DNA of 51,819 bases, taken from contig CAKSTO010000008.1 of assembly GCA_934501115.1 (NCBI GenBank), forward strand, positions 1-51,819. The letters are read 5' to 3'. The DNA is from an uncultured Faecalibacterium sp. Its GTDB lineage: Bacteria; Bacillota; Clostridia; Oscillospirales; Ruminococcaceae. Below are positions 41,400-49,921 of the stretch, piece by piece. A program made the translations under genes and the position numbers. The number at the start of each line of letters is the position of its first letter. Position 1 is the first letter of the stretch. The notes below the pieces were generated by a model that did no database searches, was not told where the DNA came from, and saw only the letters and a program-made list of their open reading frames with translations.

Positions 41400-41897
41400 T
41401 CAGGTGTCCATCATCTTGTCAAACCACCTGATCAGCTCGACCGAGAGGTGTTCCAGTTCGGTCTTGGGCTGCCATTCCGGTTCCGCGGGCAGTGGAGCAG
41501 CCTCCTGCTGTGACTCCTGCGGGGCAGACTCCTCCGGAGAAGCCTGTACGAGCGCCTGCTCTTCTGCAGCAGGCGGATCCGGCATTTCCGGCTCAGCCGC
41601 CGCAGAACATGCTTCCTGCCGGGCTGCGCGGAGCTGCAGCGTTTCTTCCTGCGCCTGTTCACAGGCAGCTTCCAGCTCAGCATTCTCCCTGCGCAGAGCG
41701 ATCATCTGCCTTTCACAGGCAAACAGCCGGGTCTGATAGCGCCGGATCTCTGCCTGAGCAGCCGCCAGCTTACGAGTCAGCTGTTCCAGCTGCTCACAGG
41801 CCGCACGGGGACTCGGCACAGCCGCTGCCTGCTGCATGATGGCCGACTGGACATAGCGCGGCCAAGCTGCATTGTTCTGCTGCCGTCCCTGCGCCAT
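41400..41897 (-). CDS. Hypothetical coiled-coil protein next to ftsZ
   Basis: 165 aa, unrecognised. A coiled coil from about residue 30 to 100 (ACEQLEQLTRKLAAAQAEIRR, ACERQMIALRRENAELEAACE), then an acidic Pro/Glu/Ala-rich linker, then a short conserved-looking amphipathic end ELEHLSVELIRWFDKMM. No membrane helix. The ATG at 41897 has GGAGGGG upstream; ATG 41915 and GTG 41927 are alternatives in the same frame. It follows ftsZ by 120 bp on the same strand, the place where sepF-like or other division genes often stand, so a division role is possible but unproven. Confidence 0.65.
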   Translation of the reverse strand: MAQGRQQNNAAWPRYVQSAIMQQAAAVPSPRAACEQLEQLTRKLAAAQAEIRRYQTRLFACERQMIALRRENAELEAACEQAQEETLQLRAARQEACSAAAEPEMPDPPAAEEQALVQASPEESAPQESQQEAAPLPAEPEWQPKTELEHLSVELIRWFDKMMDT

Positions 41898-42017
41898 AAT
41901 GCCCCTCCGTTCCATGCCTTCTCCCACTGGACGGGCGGCACTGCCGACTTGGCAGATGCACAGCCAGCCCGGTCATGGGTGTTTCTTCAGCGCTCTGATC
42001 TCGGATGCTCCTGCTGC

Positions 42018-43187
42018 TCAGCGGCGCTTGTTCAGCATCTTCATCAGCTCATCGTAGTAGCTGTTATCGCCGCTGTCCTCTTCCTCCGGCTTGGCCGCTG
42101 CTGCGCCGCCGGCGGCCGACGCCGGTGCAGGTGCCGGAGCTGCAGTTTCGCTGCTGAACACAGCCGACGGAGCAGACTGTGCACTGCCCATGGCATTGTT
42201 GATGCTGTTGCGCAGGTCGCTGGCGCTCTTGTTGTCAAAGCCGGTAGCAACCACGGTCACGCGCATCTCATCGGACAGGTTCTCGTCGAACGCAGTACCC
42301 CAGATGATATTCGCATCAGGATGTGCACTCTGCGTGATGAGGCCTGCAGCAGTCTCCACGTCCTCCAGACCGATGTCGGGGCTGGAAGTAATGTTAATGA
42401 TCACGCCGTGTGCACCGGCGATGCTGGTCTCCAGCAGCGGGCTGGAGATCGCTGCCTTCGCAGCGTTCTCGGCCTTGCCGGCACCCTTGGCGCTGCCCAC
42501 GCCCATGTGTGCGTAGCCGGCATCCTTCATAATAGAGCGCACATCGGCGAAGTCCAGATTGATGAAGGCAGGCACATTGATCAGTGCAGAGATCGACTCA
42601 ACGCCCTGACGCAGCACATTGTCTGCAGCCTGGAAAGCATTCATCAGAGTGATCTTTTCCTGACTGATCATCTTCAGGCGCTCGTTGGGGATGACGATCA
42701 GGCTGTCCACATGCATCAGCAGGTTTGCAATGCCCTGCTCTGCCAGACCCATCTTGCGCTTGCCCTCAAACGAGAAGGGCTTGGTAACGATGCCAACCGT
42801 CAGGATCCCCAGATCATGCGCCACCTCTGCCACAACGGGAGCCGCACCGGTGCCGGTGCCGCCGCCCATTCCAGCGGTGATAAAGACCATTTGGGAGCCC
42901 TTGAGGGCGTTTGCGATCTCATCTTTGCTTTCTTCCGCAGCACGCTGACCGATCTCAGGGTCTGCACCTGCGCCGCGGCCCTTGGTCAGCTTCGAGCCCA
43001 GCTGCACCTTAGTCGCAGCGTGGTTCTTGGCCAGAGCCTGCTGGTCGGTGTTCATCGCGATAAATTCGACGCCCTGCAGGCCGTCGCTCACCATGCGGTT
43101 GACGGCGTTGCCGCCGCCGCCGCCTACACCGATCACCTTGATCGTCGTAACGTTTTCGTCCATTTCTTCGTCGAGCATCAGTGCCAT
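42018..43187 (-). CDS. ftsZ: Cell division protein FtsZ
   Basis: 389-aa tubulin-like GTPase that forms the Z ring. IKVIGVGGGGGNAVNRMV at the N terminus, the tubulin signature AGMGGGTGTGAAPVVAEVA, T7 loop INLDFADVRSIMKDAG, a variable Ala/Pro linker, and a C-terminal peptide YYDELMKMLNKRR that corresponds to the partner-binding tail. I start at the ATG at 43187 with GGAGG 8 nt upstream; an ATG 15 bp earlier overlaps that ribosome-binding site. It lies downstream of murA, 107 bp apart. Confidence 0.97.
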   Translation of the reverse strand: MALMLDEEMDENVTTIKVIGVGGGGGNAVNRMVSDGLQGVEFIAMNTDQQALAKNHAATKVQLGSKLTKGRGAGADPEIGQRAAEESKDEIANALKGSQMVFITAGMGGGTGTGAAPVVAEVAHDLGILTVGIVTKPFSFEGKRKMGLAEQGIANLLMHVDSLIVIPNERLKMISQEKITLMNAFQAADNVLRQGVESISALINVPAFINLDFADVRSIMKDAGYAHMGVGSAKGAGKAENAAKAAISSPLLETSIAGAHGVIINITSSPDIGLEDVETAAGLITQSAHPDANIIWGTAFDENLSDEMRVTVVATGFDNKSASDLRNSINNAMGSAQSAPSAVFSSETAAPAPAPASAAGGAAAAKPEEEDSGDNSYYDELMKMLNKRR

Positions 43188-43269
43188 AACTTTGTCCTCC
43201 ATCGGATTTTATCGGTAACTGCGCAGAGCGCACAGAAAATATCTTACCACACTTATATATCTGTATCGT

Positions 43270-43298
43270 ATCATCTTTTGGCCGTGAATGCAAGTCAA
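43270..43298 (-). promoter_or_regulatory. Possible ftsZ promoter
   Basis: Minus strand -35 TTGACT (43293-43298), 17-nt spacer, -10 GATGAT (43270-43275). It overlaps the murA stop codon. An alternative extended -10 (TGG plus TAAGAT) lies closer to ftsZ. Confidence 0.4.
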
Positions 43299-44599
43299 AT
43301 TTGCTTTTTTGCAGGTCTTTTTTTCTCCGTGCCCTCTTCAGGCCGTGTTTCCCGCCGAATTTGGCCGCCAAGTTCGGCGATCATCCGCTCGAACCCGGCA
43401 TAACCGCGGTCAATCAGGGCGGTATTTGTCACTTTGCTTTTTCCACGGGCTGCCAGTGCGGCGACCACCAGCGCTGCGCCGCCCCGCAGATCCGGCGCAG
43501 CAGCCTCAGCACCGCACAAACTCCCGCACGGGCAGATCCGCAGGGTCCGCCCTTCGGTTTCCACCCGTGCACCAAAGGCGGCAAAACCCTCCGCGCAGCC
43601 AAACCGCCGCTCAAATACCACATCCTCGATGCTGCTCTCACTGTCTGCTGCCAGCATTGCCGCCGCCAGCAGGGGTGCCGCATCAGTGGCCAGTGCCGGA
43701 TACACTCCGGTAAACACTTTACCCACCCCGTGCAGCGCTCCAAAGCGGGAAATGACTGCGCCTCCCGGCTCACAGCTCACCATGCAGCCCATTTGTTCCA
43801 GAATTTCCAACAGCGGGCGGTAGGTCTCCGGCGCACACCCGGCAAGCTCCACTCTGCCTCCCGCTGCCGCGCAGGCGCAGGCAAGGGTGGATGCCACGAT
43901 GCGGTCTGCCATGGGCGCAAAGCTGCACCCGGAAAGGCTGCGCCGCCCCTCCACCCGGATGGTGCTGCTGCCCGCCCCCTGCACGCTGGCTCCGCACCGG
44001 TTGAGAAATGCCGCCAGATCGCAGATCTCCGGCTCCCGGGCAGCACCCCGCAGCACCGTGCTCCCCTGCGCCAGCGCCGCTGACAGCAGCAGCGTCTCCG
44101 TAGCGCCCACACTGGGGAAGCGCAGGGTGATCTGTGCACCATGCAGGCCGGATGGTGCCGTCAGGATCAGCCGCGCTCCCTCCGCCCGACAGTCCACCCC
44201 CATCCGTGCAAGGCCGGAAAGATGCAGATCCACCGGCCTTGCGCCGATACAGCACCCGCCGGGCAGCACCGTCTCTGCCCTCCCCAGCCGCGCCAGCAGC
44301 GGCGCACAGAACAGGATCGACGCACGCATCCGGGCAGCCGCCCCCGCATCCAGACGGCAGCACGACGGAGGCCCCTGCACCAGCAGATCCCGCCCCTGCC
44401 ATCCGGCTTCGCAGCCCGCTCCGCGCAGCAGCTCCAGACTGGTATGCACATCCGCCAGCCCCGGCACATTCTGCAGTTTCACCGGCCCCGTGCACAGAAG
44501 CGACGCCGCCAGCAGCGGCAGCACGCTGTTTTTTGCTGCCGGGATGCGCACTGTACCGCTCAGCGGGCGCCCACCCATGATGATAAGATCTCCTGCCAT
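43295..44599 (-). CDS. murA: UDP-N-acetylglucosamine 1-carboxyvinyltransferase (MurA)
   Basis: 434-aa enolpyruvyl transferase for the first committed step of peptidoglycan synthesis. Catalytic loop cysteine Cys116 in VLPGGCCIGARPVDLHL, substrate residues AAKNSVLPLLAASLL (K23, N24), YPALATDAAPLLAAAML and RGGAALVVAALAARG. Identical in plan to MurA over full length. The start at 44599 gives the family N terminus (LIIMGGRPLSGTV); an ATG at 44578 has a better Shine-Dalgarno (AGGAG) but would cut it. A terminator-like hairpin ends right at 44599. Ala/Cys-rich composition is high. Confidence 0.94.
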   Translation of the reverse strand: MAGDLIIMGGRPLSGTVRIPAAKNSVLPLLAASLLCTGPVKLQNVPGLADVHTSLELLRGAGCEAGWQGRDLLVQGPPSCCRLDAGAAARMRASILFCAPLLARLGRAETVLPGGCCIGARPVDLHLSGLARMGVDCRAEGARLILTAPSGLHGAQITLRFPSVGATETLLLSAALAQGSTVLRGAAREPEICDLAAFLNRCGASVQGAGSSTIRVEGRRSLSGCSFAPMADRIVASTLACACAAAGGRVELAGCAPETYRPLLEILEQMGCMVSCEPGGAVISRFGALHGVGKVFTGVYPALATDAAPLLAAAMLAADSESSIEDVVFERRFGCAEGFAAFGARVETEGRTLRICPCGSLCGAEAAAPDLRGGAALVVAALAARGKSKVTNTALIDRGYAGFERMIAELGGQIRRETRPEEGTEKKRPAKKQI

Positions 44600-44641
44600 A
44601 AAAACAGCCCCCGTTCCGCAAAAGATACCCCATGTTATGCG
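44600..44641 (-). terminator. Terminator-like hairpin at the murA start
   Basis: Minus strand CCCGTTCCGCA / TGCGGAACGGG (11 bp) followed by GGCTGTTTTT and then directly the ATG at 44599. It probably ends the ftsW transcript; the G-rich 3' arm is the only Shine-Dalgarno for that ATG. Confidence 0.7.
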
Positions 44642-44742
44642 GAACGGGAGCCAATGGTCATTCTATGCGGCAAAATGCCGCCTGTATTTGTCCTGTCATT
44701 TGTGTTGGCTTTTGCGCTATTTACGGCGGTCTTCGTCGCATT

Positions 44743-45906
44743 TCAGGTTTCTCCACGGGAGACTGACAACACGATTCCCATTTCTCCCAGAAGCATCATC
44801 AGGCTGGTGCCCCCGGACGAGAAAAACGGCAGGCTGATGCCGGTGTTTGGAATGGTGTTGGTCACCACTGCCATGTTGAGCACAGCCTGCAGTGCCACCT
44901 GCACCACAAAGCCCACTGCCAGAAGTGCCCCGAACCGATCCGGTGCATGCGCCGCCAGCGTAATGCCCCTCCACAGCAGCAGTGCAAACAGCAGGATCAC
45001 CGAGCAGGCACCGACAAATCCCAGCTCCTCGCACAGAATGGAAAAGATAAAGTCGTTCTGCGGCTCCGGCACAAACAGATGCTTCTGACGGCTGCTGCCC
45101 AGCCCCACCCCCGCCGCGCCGCCGCTGCCGATGGCGTACAGGCTCTGGATGGTCTGGTGGCCGTCGCCCAGCGGGTCGGCAAAGGGGTCGAGCCAGGAGC
45201 CGAGGCGGCTGGCTGCATAGGGCACCAGATCCGGCAGAACCACGATGGCCGCCCCGATGGCTGCCGCCCCGCTCACGCCTGCCAGCACGAACCATTTGAG
45301 CCCGGTGCCTCCCACGAACATCAGCACTGCTCCGATGCCAAGGATCAGCAGCGTGCCGGACAGGTGCGGCTCCAGCAGCATCAGCACCGACACCATGCCC
45401 AGCACCAGCGCAAAGGGCACCACCCCCACCGCAAAGCTGCCCATGCGGTCGTGATTGAGCGAGATGATGTGAGCAAACACCAGCACCACCGCAAACTTTG
45501 CGATCTCGCTGGGCTGCAGCGTTCCCAGCCCGGGCAGCACCAGCCACCGCCTGCATCCGTTGTACTCCGGCATGAACAGCACCGCCGCCAGCAGCACCAG
45601 CGAAAGCCCCAGCAGCGGCCACGCCAGCTTATGGTAGATGTGGTAGTCCACCCGGCTGGCCAGCCACATGGCTCCAATGCCCATCGCCGCATACAGCACC
45701 TGCGGCCGGGTGTAGGCAAAGGCATCGCCCCGCCGATACAGCGCCACCGCGCTGCTGGCACTGCACAGCATCACCAGCCCAAAGCCCACCAGTGTGAGCA
45801 CCAGCACCAGAAACGGCAGATCCATCGCCGGCAGTACCCGCAGCGGCAGTCTGCGCCGGGCAGGGGTCCCGTGGGCTGCGGCGTTCGGCATCTGCATCAC
45901 CTCCAT
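44743..45906 (-). CDS. ftsW: SEDS glycosyltransferase FtsW
   Basis: 387-aa polytopic membrane protein with about ten helices, the peptidoglycan polymerase of the septum. SEDS landmarks: GLVMLCSASSAVA, YNGCRRWLVLPGLGTLQPSEIAKFAVVL, GVGLGSSRQKHLFVPEPQNDFIFSIL with CEELGF, and IPNTGISLPFFSSGGTSLM with GEMGIVLSVSR. These point to FtsW rather than RodA. It is divergent from the class B PBP next to it, with 90 bp between. The antisense strand is open and fused in frame to that PBP, but this is not coding. Confidence 0.93.
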   Translation of the reverse strand: MEVMQMPNAAAHGTPARRRLPLRVLPAMDLPFLVLVLTLVGFGLVMLCSASSAVALYRRGDAFAYTRPQVLYAAMGIGAMWLASRVDYHIYHKLAWPLLGLSLVLLAAVLFMPEYNGCRRWLVLPGLGTLQPSEIAKFAVVLVFAHIISLNHDRMGSFAVGVVPFALVLGMVSVLMLLEPHLSGTLLILGIGAVLMFVGGTGLKWFVLAGVSGAAAIGAAIVVLPDLVPYAASRLGSWLDPFADPLGDGHQTIQSLYAIGSGGAAGVGLGSSRQKHLFVPEPQNDFIFSILCEELGFVGACSVILLFALLLWRGITLAAHAPDRFGALLAVGFVVQVALQAVLNMAVVTNTIPNTGISLPFFSSGGTSLMMLLGEMGIVLSVSRGET

Positions 45907-45996
45907 CCCTCTTATTGTACGCAGGCCGCCGTCCGGTTAGTCATAAGTCCTGCTCGGCCGCGCATACACTTTCTGCGTAGAAAGGAGGTGTGTGCC

Positions 45997-47886
45997 GTGT
46001 CGAAGCCGGAGCCGCCTTCCGGCCTGCGCACCCTGCCGGAGCAGGCGTTCCGTGCCCGGGCGCGGCTGGTCGCCGCTATGCTTTGCATCGTCTGCTTTGC
46101 AGGGCTGGCCGCACGGCTGGCATATCTGCAGCTATTTGCGGGCAGCTGGTACGCTGACCGTGCCCTCGGCCAGCAGCTGCGGGACACTGTCGTGCCCGCC
46201 GACCGGGGGCGCATCTTCAGTGCTGACGGGACGCTTCTTGCCGCCAACAGCAGCTGCTGGACGCTGCGGGCTTCCCCGCGTGAAATGCCGGAGGAAAAGC
46301 TCAGTCTTGCTGCTGCCGGCCTTGCTGAGATCCTGGAACTGGACGAGGCAGGGCTTCTGGAAAAGTTCAGCGACCGCAGATCCAACGACTGCCTGCTGCG
46401 GTACCGGGTAGAGCGGGACACCGCTGACCGGGTGCGGGATTTCTGCGAGGAGAACAGCATCACCGGAATCCGCATCAATCAGGACTCCAAGCGATGGTAC
46501 CCACAAGGGGAGTTTCTGGCAAGTGTACTGGGCTTTACCAATGTGGACAACGCCGGTGTGAGCGGGCTGGAGCTCAAGTACAACGATGTCCTCACCGGGG
46601 AAAACGGGGTGGTGCTCACCGCGGTCAACGCATGGGGCTATACGCTGGAGCAGAGCTACGAGACTGAAAAAGTCCCGCTGGAGGGCAGCGGCCTGCGGCT
46701 GACCATTGATGCAAACATCCAGCATTATCTTGAAAATGCGTTGAATTACGCGGTGAAGGAGCACCATGTTGCCGCCCGGTCAGTCGGGATCGTGATGGAT
46801 GTAAATACCGGAGCTGTGCTTGCCATGTCCACCACTCCCGCCTACGACCCCAACCAGCCCCGCGTGATCTATGACAGTGCTGCCCGCAGCGCCGTGGACG
46901 CCCTCTCCGGCGAGGCGCGTGCTGCCGCCCTGCAGCTGGCGCAGCAGACCCAGTGGCGCAACAAGGCCGTCAGCGACCTGTACGAGCCGGGCAGCGTGTT
47001 CAAGCTCATCACCTGCGCCGCCGCGCTGGACGCCGGAGCCGTGAGTCCGCACTCCACCTTTTACTGCGGTGAGTCCATCTCGGTGGCCGGCACCCGGTTC
47101 CACTGCGCCAATCACAAGCGCCACGGCAGCCAGACTGTGACGCAGGCTCTGGAGAACTCCTGCAACCAGAGCTTTATCCAGATCGGTGCCCGGCTGGGCA
47201 AAGAGGCCTTCTGCAGCTACTTTGCAGCCTTTGGCCTGCGGGAACCCACCGGCATCGATCTGCCCGCTGAGCCGAAAAAGAGCCTGTACTACACCGCCGA
47301 CCGCATGGGGCCGGTGGAGCTTGCTTCCTGTGCCTTCGGTCAGAGCAGCAAGGTCTCCTATCTGGAAATGGCCGCAGCCGTGTGTGCCGTAGTCAACGGC
47401 GGCAGGCTGATGCAGCCTTACCTTGTCAGCGACATTCTGAACCCTGACGGCAGCATCCTGCAGCACATCGACCCGAAATGCCGGCGCCGGGTCATCCAGC
47501 CCGAGACTTCGGCGGTCATGCGGGAGATGATGGAGTCTGTGGTGCTTTACGGCGGCGGACGCAACGCCCGCATCACGGGCTACCGGGTGGGCGGCAAGAG
47601 CGGCACCAGCCAGAAGCTGGACAGCGCTGACGAAAAGGCGCGCATTGCCAGTTTTGTGGCCGTTGCGCCCATCGACGACCCGAAGTTTCTGTGTCTGGTC
47701 TGTCTGGACGAGCCCCACAGCTGGACGACGGCCGGCGGCAGCCTTTCGGCTCCCGTGTGTGCAGAGGTACTGGAGCAGACCCTGACGTACAAAGGCATCC
47801 CGCGCGCCATAGAGCCGGAAGCTGCTGATTCTGCCCAGACCGCTGCCGACCTGCCCGCCGATGGGGACAGCTTTGATGGAGCGTAG
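45997..47886 (+). CDS. Class B penicillin-binding protein (FtsI/PBP2B-like transpeptidase)
   Basis: 629 aa. One N-terminal transmembrane helix (VAAMLCIVCFAGLAARLAYL), dimerisation domain (VVPADRGRIFSADGTLLAAN, RWYPQGEFLASVLGFTN), then the transpeptidase domain with SVFK (Ser333), SCN (388-390) and KSG (534-536). It cross-links peptidoglycan, probably as partner of the divergent FtsW. No PASTA domains. The GTG at 45997 follows a near-perfect AAAGGAGG with 8-nt spacing; the same frame stays open upstream for 350 codons as antisense of ftsW, which I reject. Confidence 0.94.
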   Translation: MSKPEPPSGLRTLPEQAFRARARLVAAMLCIVCFAGLAARLAYLQLFAGSWYADRALGQQLRDTVVPADRGRIFSADGTLLAANSSCWTLRASPREMPEEKLSLAAAGLAEILELDEAGLLEKFSDRRSNDCLLRYRVERDTADRVRDFCEENSITGIRINQDSKRWYPQGEFLASVLGFTNVDNAGVSGLELKYNDVLTGENGVVLTAVNAWGYTLEQSYETEKVPLEGSGLRLTIDANIQHYLENALNYAVKEHHVAARSVGIVMDVNTGAVLAMSTTPAYDPNQPRVIYDSAARSAVDALSGEARAAALQLAQQTQWRNKAVSDLYEPGSVFKLITCAAALDAGAVSPHSTFYCGESISVAGTRFHCANHKRHGSQTVTQALENSCNQSFIQIGARLGKEAFCSYFAAFGLREPTGIDLPAEPKKSLYYTADRMGPVELASCAFGQSSKVSYLEMAAAVCAVVNGGRLMQPYLVSDILNPDGSILQHIDPKCRRRVIQPETSAVMREMMESVVLYGGGRNARITGYRVGGKSGTSQKLDSADEKARIASFVAVAPIDDPKFLCLVCLDEPHSWTTAGGSLSAPVCAEVLEQTLTYKGIPRAIEPEAADSAQTAADLPADGDSFDGA

Positions 47887-47913
47887 AAATGGTCAGCGTC
47901 CTCGCAAAAGCAA

Positions 47914-47949
47914 AAAAGCTGTCACACAAAATCATGTGCAACAGCTTTT
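47914..47949. terminator. Bidirectional terminator between the PBP gene and xpt
   Basis: AAAAGCTGT / ACAGCTTTT with an inner CACA/TGTG, A/T runs on both sides, between two convergent genes. Confidence 0.8.
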
Positions 47950-47963
47950 GAACGTTATACGAT

Positions 47964-48557
47964 TCAGTTCTGGTGCGGCTGGTCGCGGAAGATGATCTCT
48001 CCGGTCTCGCTGTTCATGGAATCCACGATGGCAAGACTTTCCAGCTGGATCCCCTTGCTGCGGATCAGCTCGCCGCCCTGCTGGAAACCCTTTTCTACGG
48101 CGATGCCGATGCCTTCCACGGTGGCACCGGCCTCCTTTGCCAGATCCAGCAGACCCATCAGGGCACAGCCGTTGGCCAGAAAGTCATCAATGATCAGCAC
48201 ATGATCCTCGGCCGTGAGAAACTTTTTGGAAACGATGACGTTATAGATCTTTTTATGGGTGAAGGACTGGATCTTGGTTTCGTAGTTGTTGTAGTCCAGA
48301 TTGATGCTCATGGACTTTTTGGCAAACACCACCGGCACATTGAACTCACTGGCCACAATGGCTGCAATGCCGATGCCGCTGGCCTCAATGGTCAGAACCT
48401 TATTGATGGGCTTGCCCTCAAACAGGCGCTTCCACTCTTTTGCCATCTCGCGGAACAGCGGGATATCCATCTGGTGGTTGATAAAGCTGTCCACCTTGAG
48501 CACATTGCCCTCGCGCACGATTCCGTCTTTTCGGATACGATCTTCCAGCATCTTCAT
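47964..48557 (-). CDS. xpt: Xanthine phosphoribosyltransferase
   Basis: 197-aa purine salvage enzyme converting xanthine and PRPP to XMP. It shows the family N terminus KMLEDRIRKDGIVREGNVLKVDSFINHQMD, VLTIEASGIGIAAIVASEF, the PRPP site VLIIDDFLANGCALMGLLDLAKEAG and EKGFQQGGELI. The ATG at 48557 has GGAGG 12 nt upstream. In Bacillus xpt is under a purine riboswitch; I found none in the 68-nt leader here. Confidence 0.95.
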   Translation of the reverse strand: MKMLEDRIRKDGIVREGNVLKVDSFINHQMDIPLFREMAKEWKRLFEGKPINKVLTIEASGIGIAAIVASEFNVPVVFAKKSMSINLDYNNYETKIQSFTHKKIYNVIVSKKFLTAEDHVLIIDDFLANGCALMGLLDLAKEAGATVEGIGIAVEKGFQQGGELIRSKGIQLESLAIVDSMNSETGEIIFRDQPHQN

Positions 48558-48631
48558 AATGAACCAGTTCCTCCAGCCTATTTTACATTCTAAGCGCAAT
48601 GAACCAAGCACTGCGGCATTTTATTTCACCT

Positions 48632-48660
48632 AGTATACCGGAACGCGCCGACTTTTACAA
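48632..48660 (-). promoter_or_regulatory. Promoter of xpt
   Basis: Minus strand -35 TTGTAA (48655-48660), 17-nt spacer, -10 TATACT (48632-48637). Confidence 0.78.
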
Positions 48661-48797
48661 GAGGTTTTCTGCCCAAAATCCAAGCAAAATGCATCATTCC
48701 TTCCCGCTTCGATCTGAAACGCACCGCTGCGCCCGTTCTCTGTTCAAAAGTGCTGAAACTTGCGGCAGGTACGGCTCAAATTTGGATTTTTCGGCTC

Positions 48798-48825
48798 TTG
48801 TACTTTCTGCGATTTTGTGTATACT
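48798..48825 (+). promoter_or_regulatory. Promoter of the patatin-like gene
   Basis: -35 TTGTAC (48798-48803), 16-nt spacer, -10 TATACT (48820-48825), about 60 nt before the start codon. Confidence 0.7.
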
Positions 48826-48887
48826 GAAGACAATATAGATGTGCGCACCGGGTTACGCACCCCGGTTTTACGGAAAAGGAGATCTTT

Positions 48888-49754
48888 ATGAAAACAGGAC
48901 TTGTGCTGGAAGGCGGTGCCATGCGCGGGATGTTCACCGCAGGTGTTCTGGATGTGTTGATGGAGCATGAGATCCGGCTGGACGGAGCCATCGGCGTCTC
49001 GGCGGGTGCGGTGTTTGGCTGCAATTACAAGTCGCACCAGATCGGGCGTGTCATCCGTTACAATACCGAATACTGCGGTGATCGGCGGTATGCCGGCTTC
49101 GGCAACCTGCTGCGCACCGGCAATCTTTACAGCGAACAGTTCTGCTACCACACCGTGCCGGAAAAGCTGGATCCCTTTGACGAAAAAGCATTCCGCGATG
49201 ATCCGATGGATTTTTTCGTAGTTTGCACTGATGTGCGCACCGGCGACCCCATCTATCATAAGTGCCGCACCGGCGACGCCGAGGATCTCCAGTGGATGCA
49301 GGCTTCCGCTTCCATGCCGCTGGCCGCAAAGATCGTAAAGATCGGCCATTATTCTCTGCTGGACGGCGGCGTGGCCGATTCCATCCCGGTGCGCTTTTTC
49401 GAGTCCATCGGCTACAAGCGCAACCTCATCGTCCTCACCCAGCCCAAAGGCTTTGTGAAAAAGAAAAACAAAATGCTTCCGGCGATCCGCGCACGTTATC
49501 TGCGCTACCCTGCCTTCGTGGAAGCCGTGGCGGATCGCCATGAGCGCTACAACGAGACGCTGGCGCATATTGCCATGCTGGAGCAGACCGGCCACGCTTT
49601 CGTCATCCGCCCGCCCATCCCGCTGGAGATCGGTTCCATGGAGCGCGACCCCGCCCAGCTGCGCCGTGTCTACGAGACGGGCCGCGCTGTGGCTGAGATC
49701 CAGGTAGACAAGATCGCCGCCTTCGTCACTGCGTCCAAGGCATTGTCTGAGTGA
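48888..49754 (+). CDS. Patatin-like phospholipase
   Basis: 288-aa serine hydrolase. Oxyanion hole LVLEGGAMRGMFTAGVLDVL, nucleophile elbow GVSAGA (GxSxG), and catalytic aspartate in SLLDGGVADSIPV form the Ser-Asp dyad. It resembles the RssA/YjjU-type cytoplasmic lipases found in many Firmicutes. No signal peptide. The substrate is unknown, probably a phospholipid or acylglycerol. GGAGATC precedes the ATG. Confidence 0.92.
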   Translation: MKTGLVLEGGAMRGMFTAGVLDVLMEHEIRLDGAIGVSAGAVFGCNYKSHQIGRVIRYNTEYCGDRRYAGFGNLLRTGNLYSEQFCYHTVPEKLDPFDEKAFRDDPMDFFVVCTDVRTGDPIYHKCRTGDAEDLQWMQASASMPLAAKIVKIGHYSLLDGGVADSIPVRFFESIGYKRNLIVLTQPKGFVKKKNKMLPAIRARYLRYPAFVEAVADRHERYNETLAHIAMLEQTGHAFVIRPPIPLEIGSMERDPAQLRRVYETGRAVAEIQVDKIAAFVTASKALSE

Positions 49755-49777
49755 TTCGATCGCCCATCCGCTACTAA

Positions 49778-49812
49778 GGCTGCCGCACTTTAGAAAGTGC
49801 GGCAGCCTCTTT
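49778..49812 (+). terminator. Terminator behind the patatin-like gene
   Basis: GGCTGCCGCACTT / AAGTGCGGCAGCC (13 bp) with a TAGA loop, followed by TCTTTTG. Confidence 0.9.
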
Positions 49813-49858
49813 TGTGATAGCGCAGAGGCCTCCATCGGCTTTTATGGAACTTTTTGTC

Positions 49859-49887
49859 TTGCGTCCCGCCGGTTCATTCGTTATAAT
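49859..49887 (+). promoter_or_regulatory. Promoter of the ThrE-type exporter operon
   Basis: -35 TTGCGT (49859-49864), 17-nt spacer, consensus -10 TATAAT (49882-49887), 35 nt before the start codon. Confidence 0.8.
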
Positions 49888-49921
49888 AATATGACTACAG
49901 ACGTGAAAAGAGGGAGATCCT

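Larger units (their letters stand above)
48558..48887. other. Intergenic region with divergent promoters (xpt and patatin genes)
   Basis: 330 bp without a gene. It holds a promoter for xpt (48632-48660), one for the patatin-like gene (48798-48825), and between them about 130 bp in which I see no hairpin, riboswitch or reading frame of note. Confidence 0.7.

Noticed and set aside
44947..45996. 350-codon upstream extension of the PBP gene, antisense to ftsW
   Set aside because: The AAAGGAGG site at 45981-45988 and the GTG at 45997 mark the start; the extension has no similarity and overlaps the whole of ftsW.
48558..48660. Purine riboswitch in front of xpt
   Set aside because: The conserved purine-aptamer loops and closing stem are absent, and the predicted leader is only about 70 nt.
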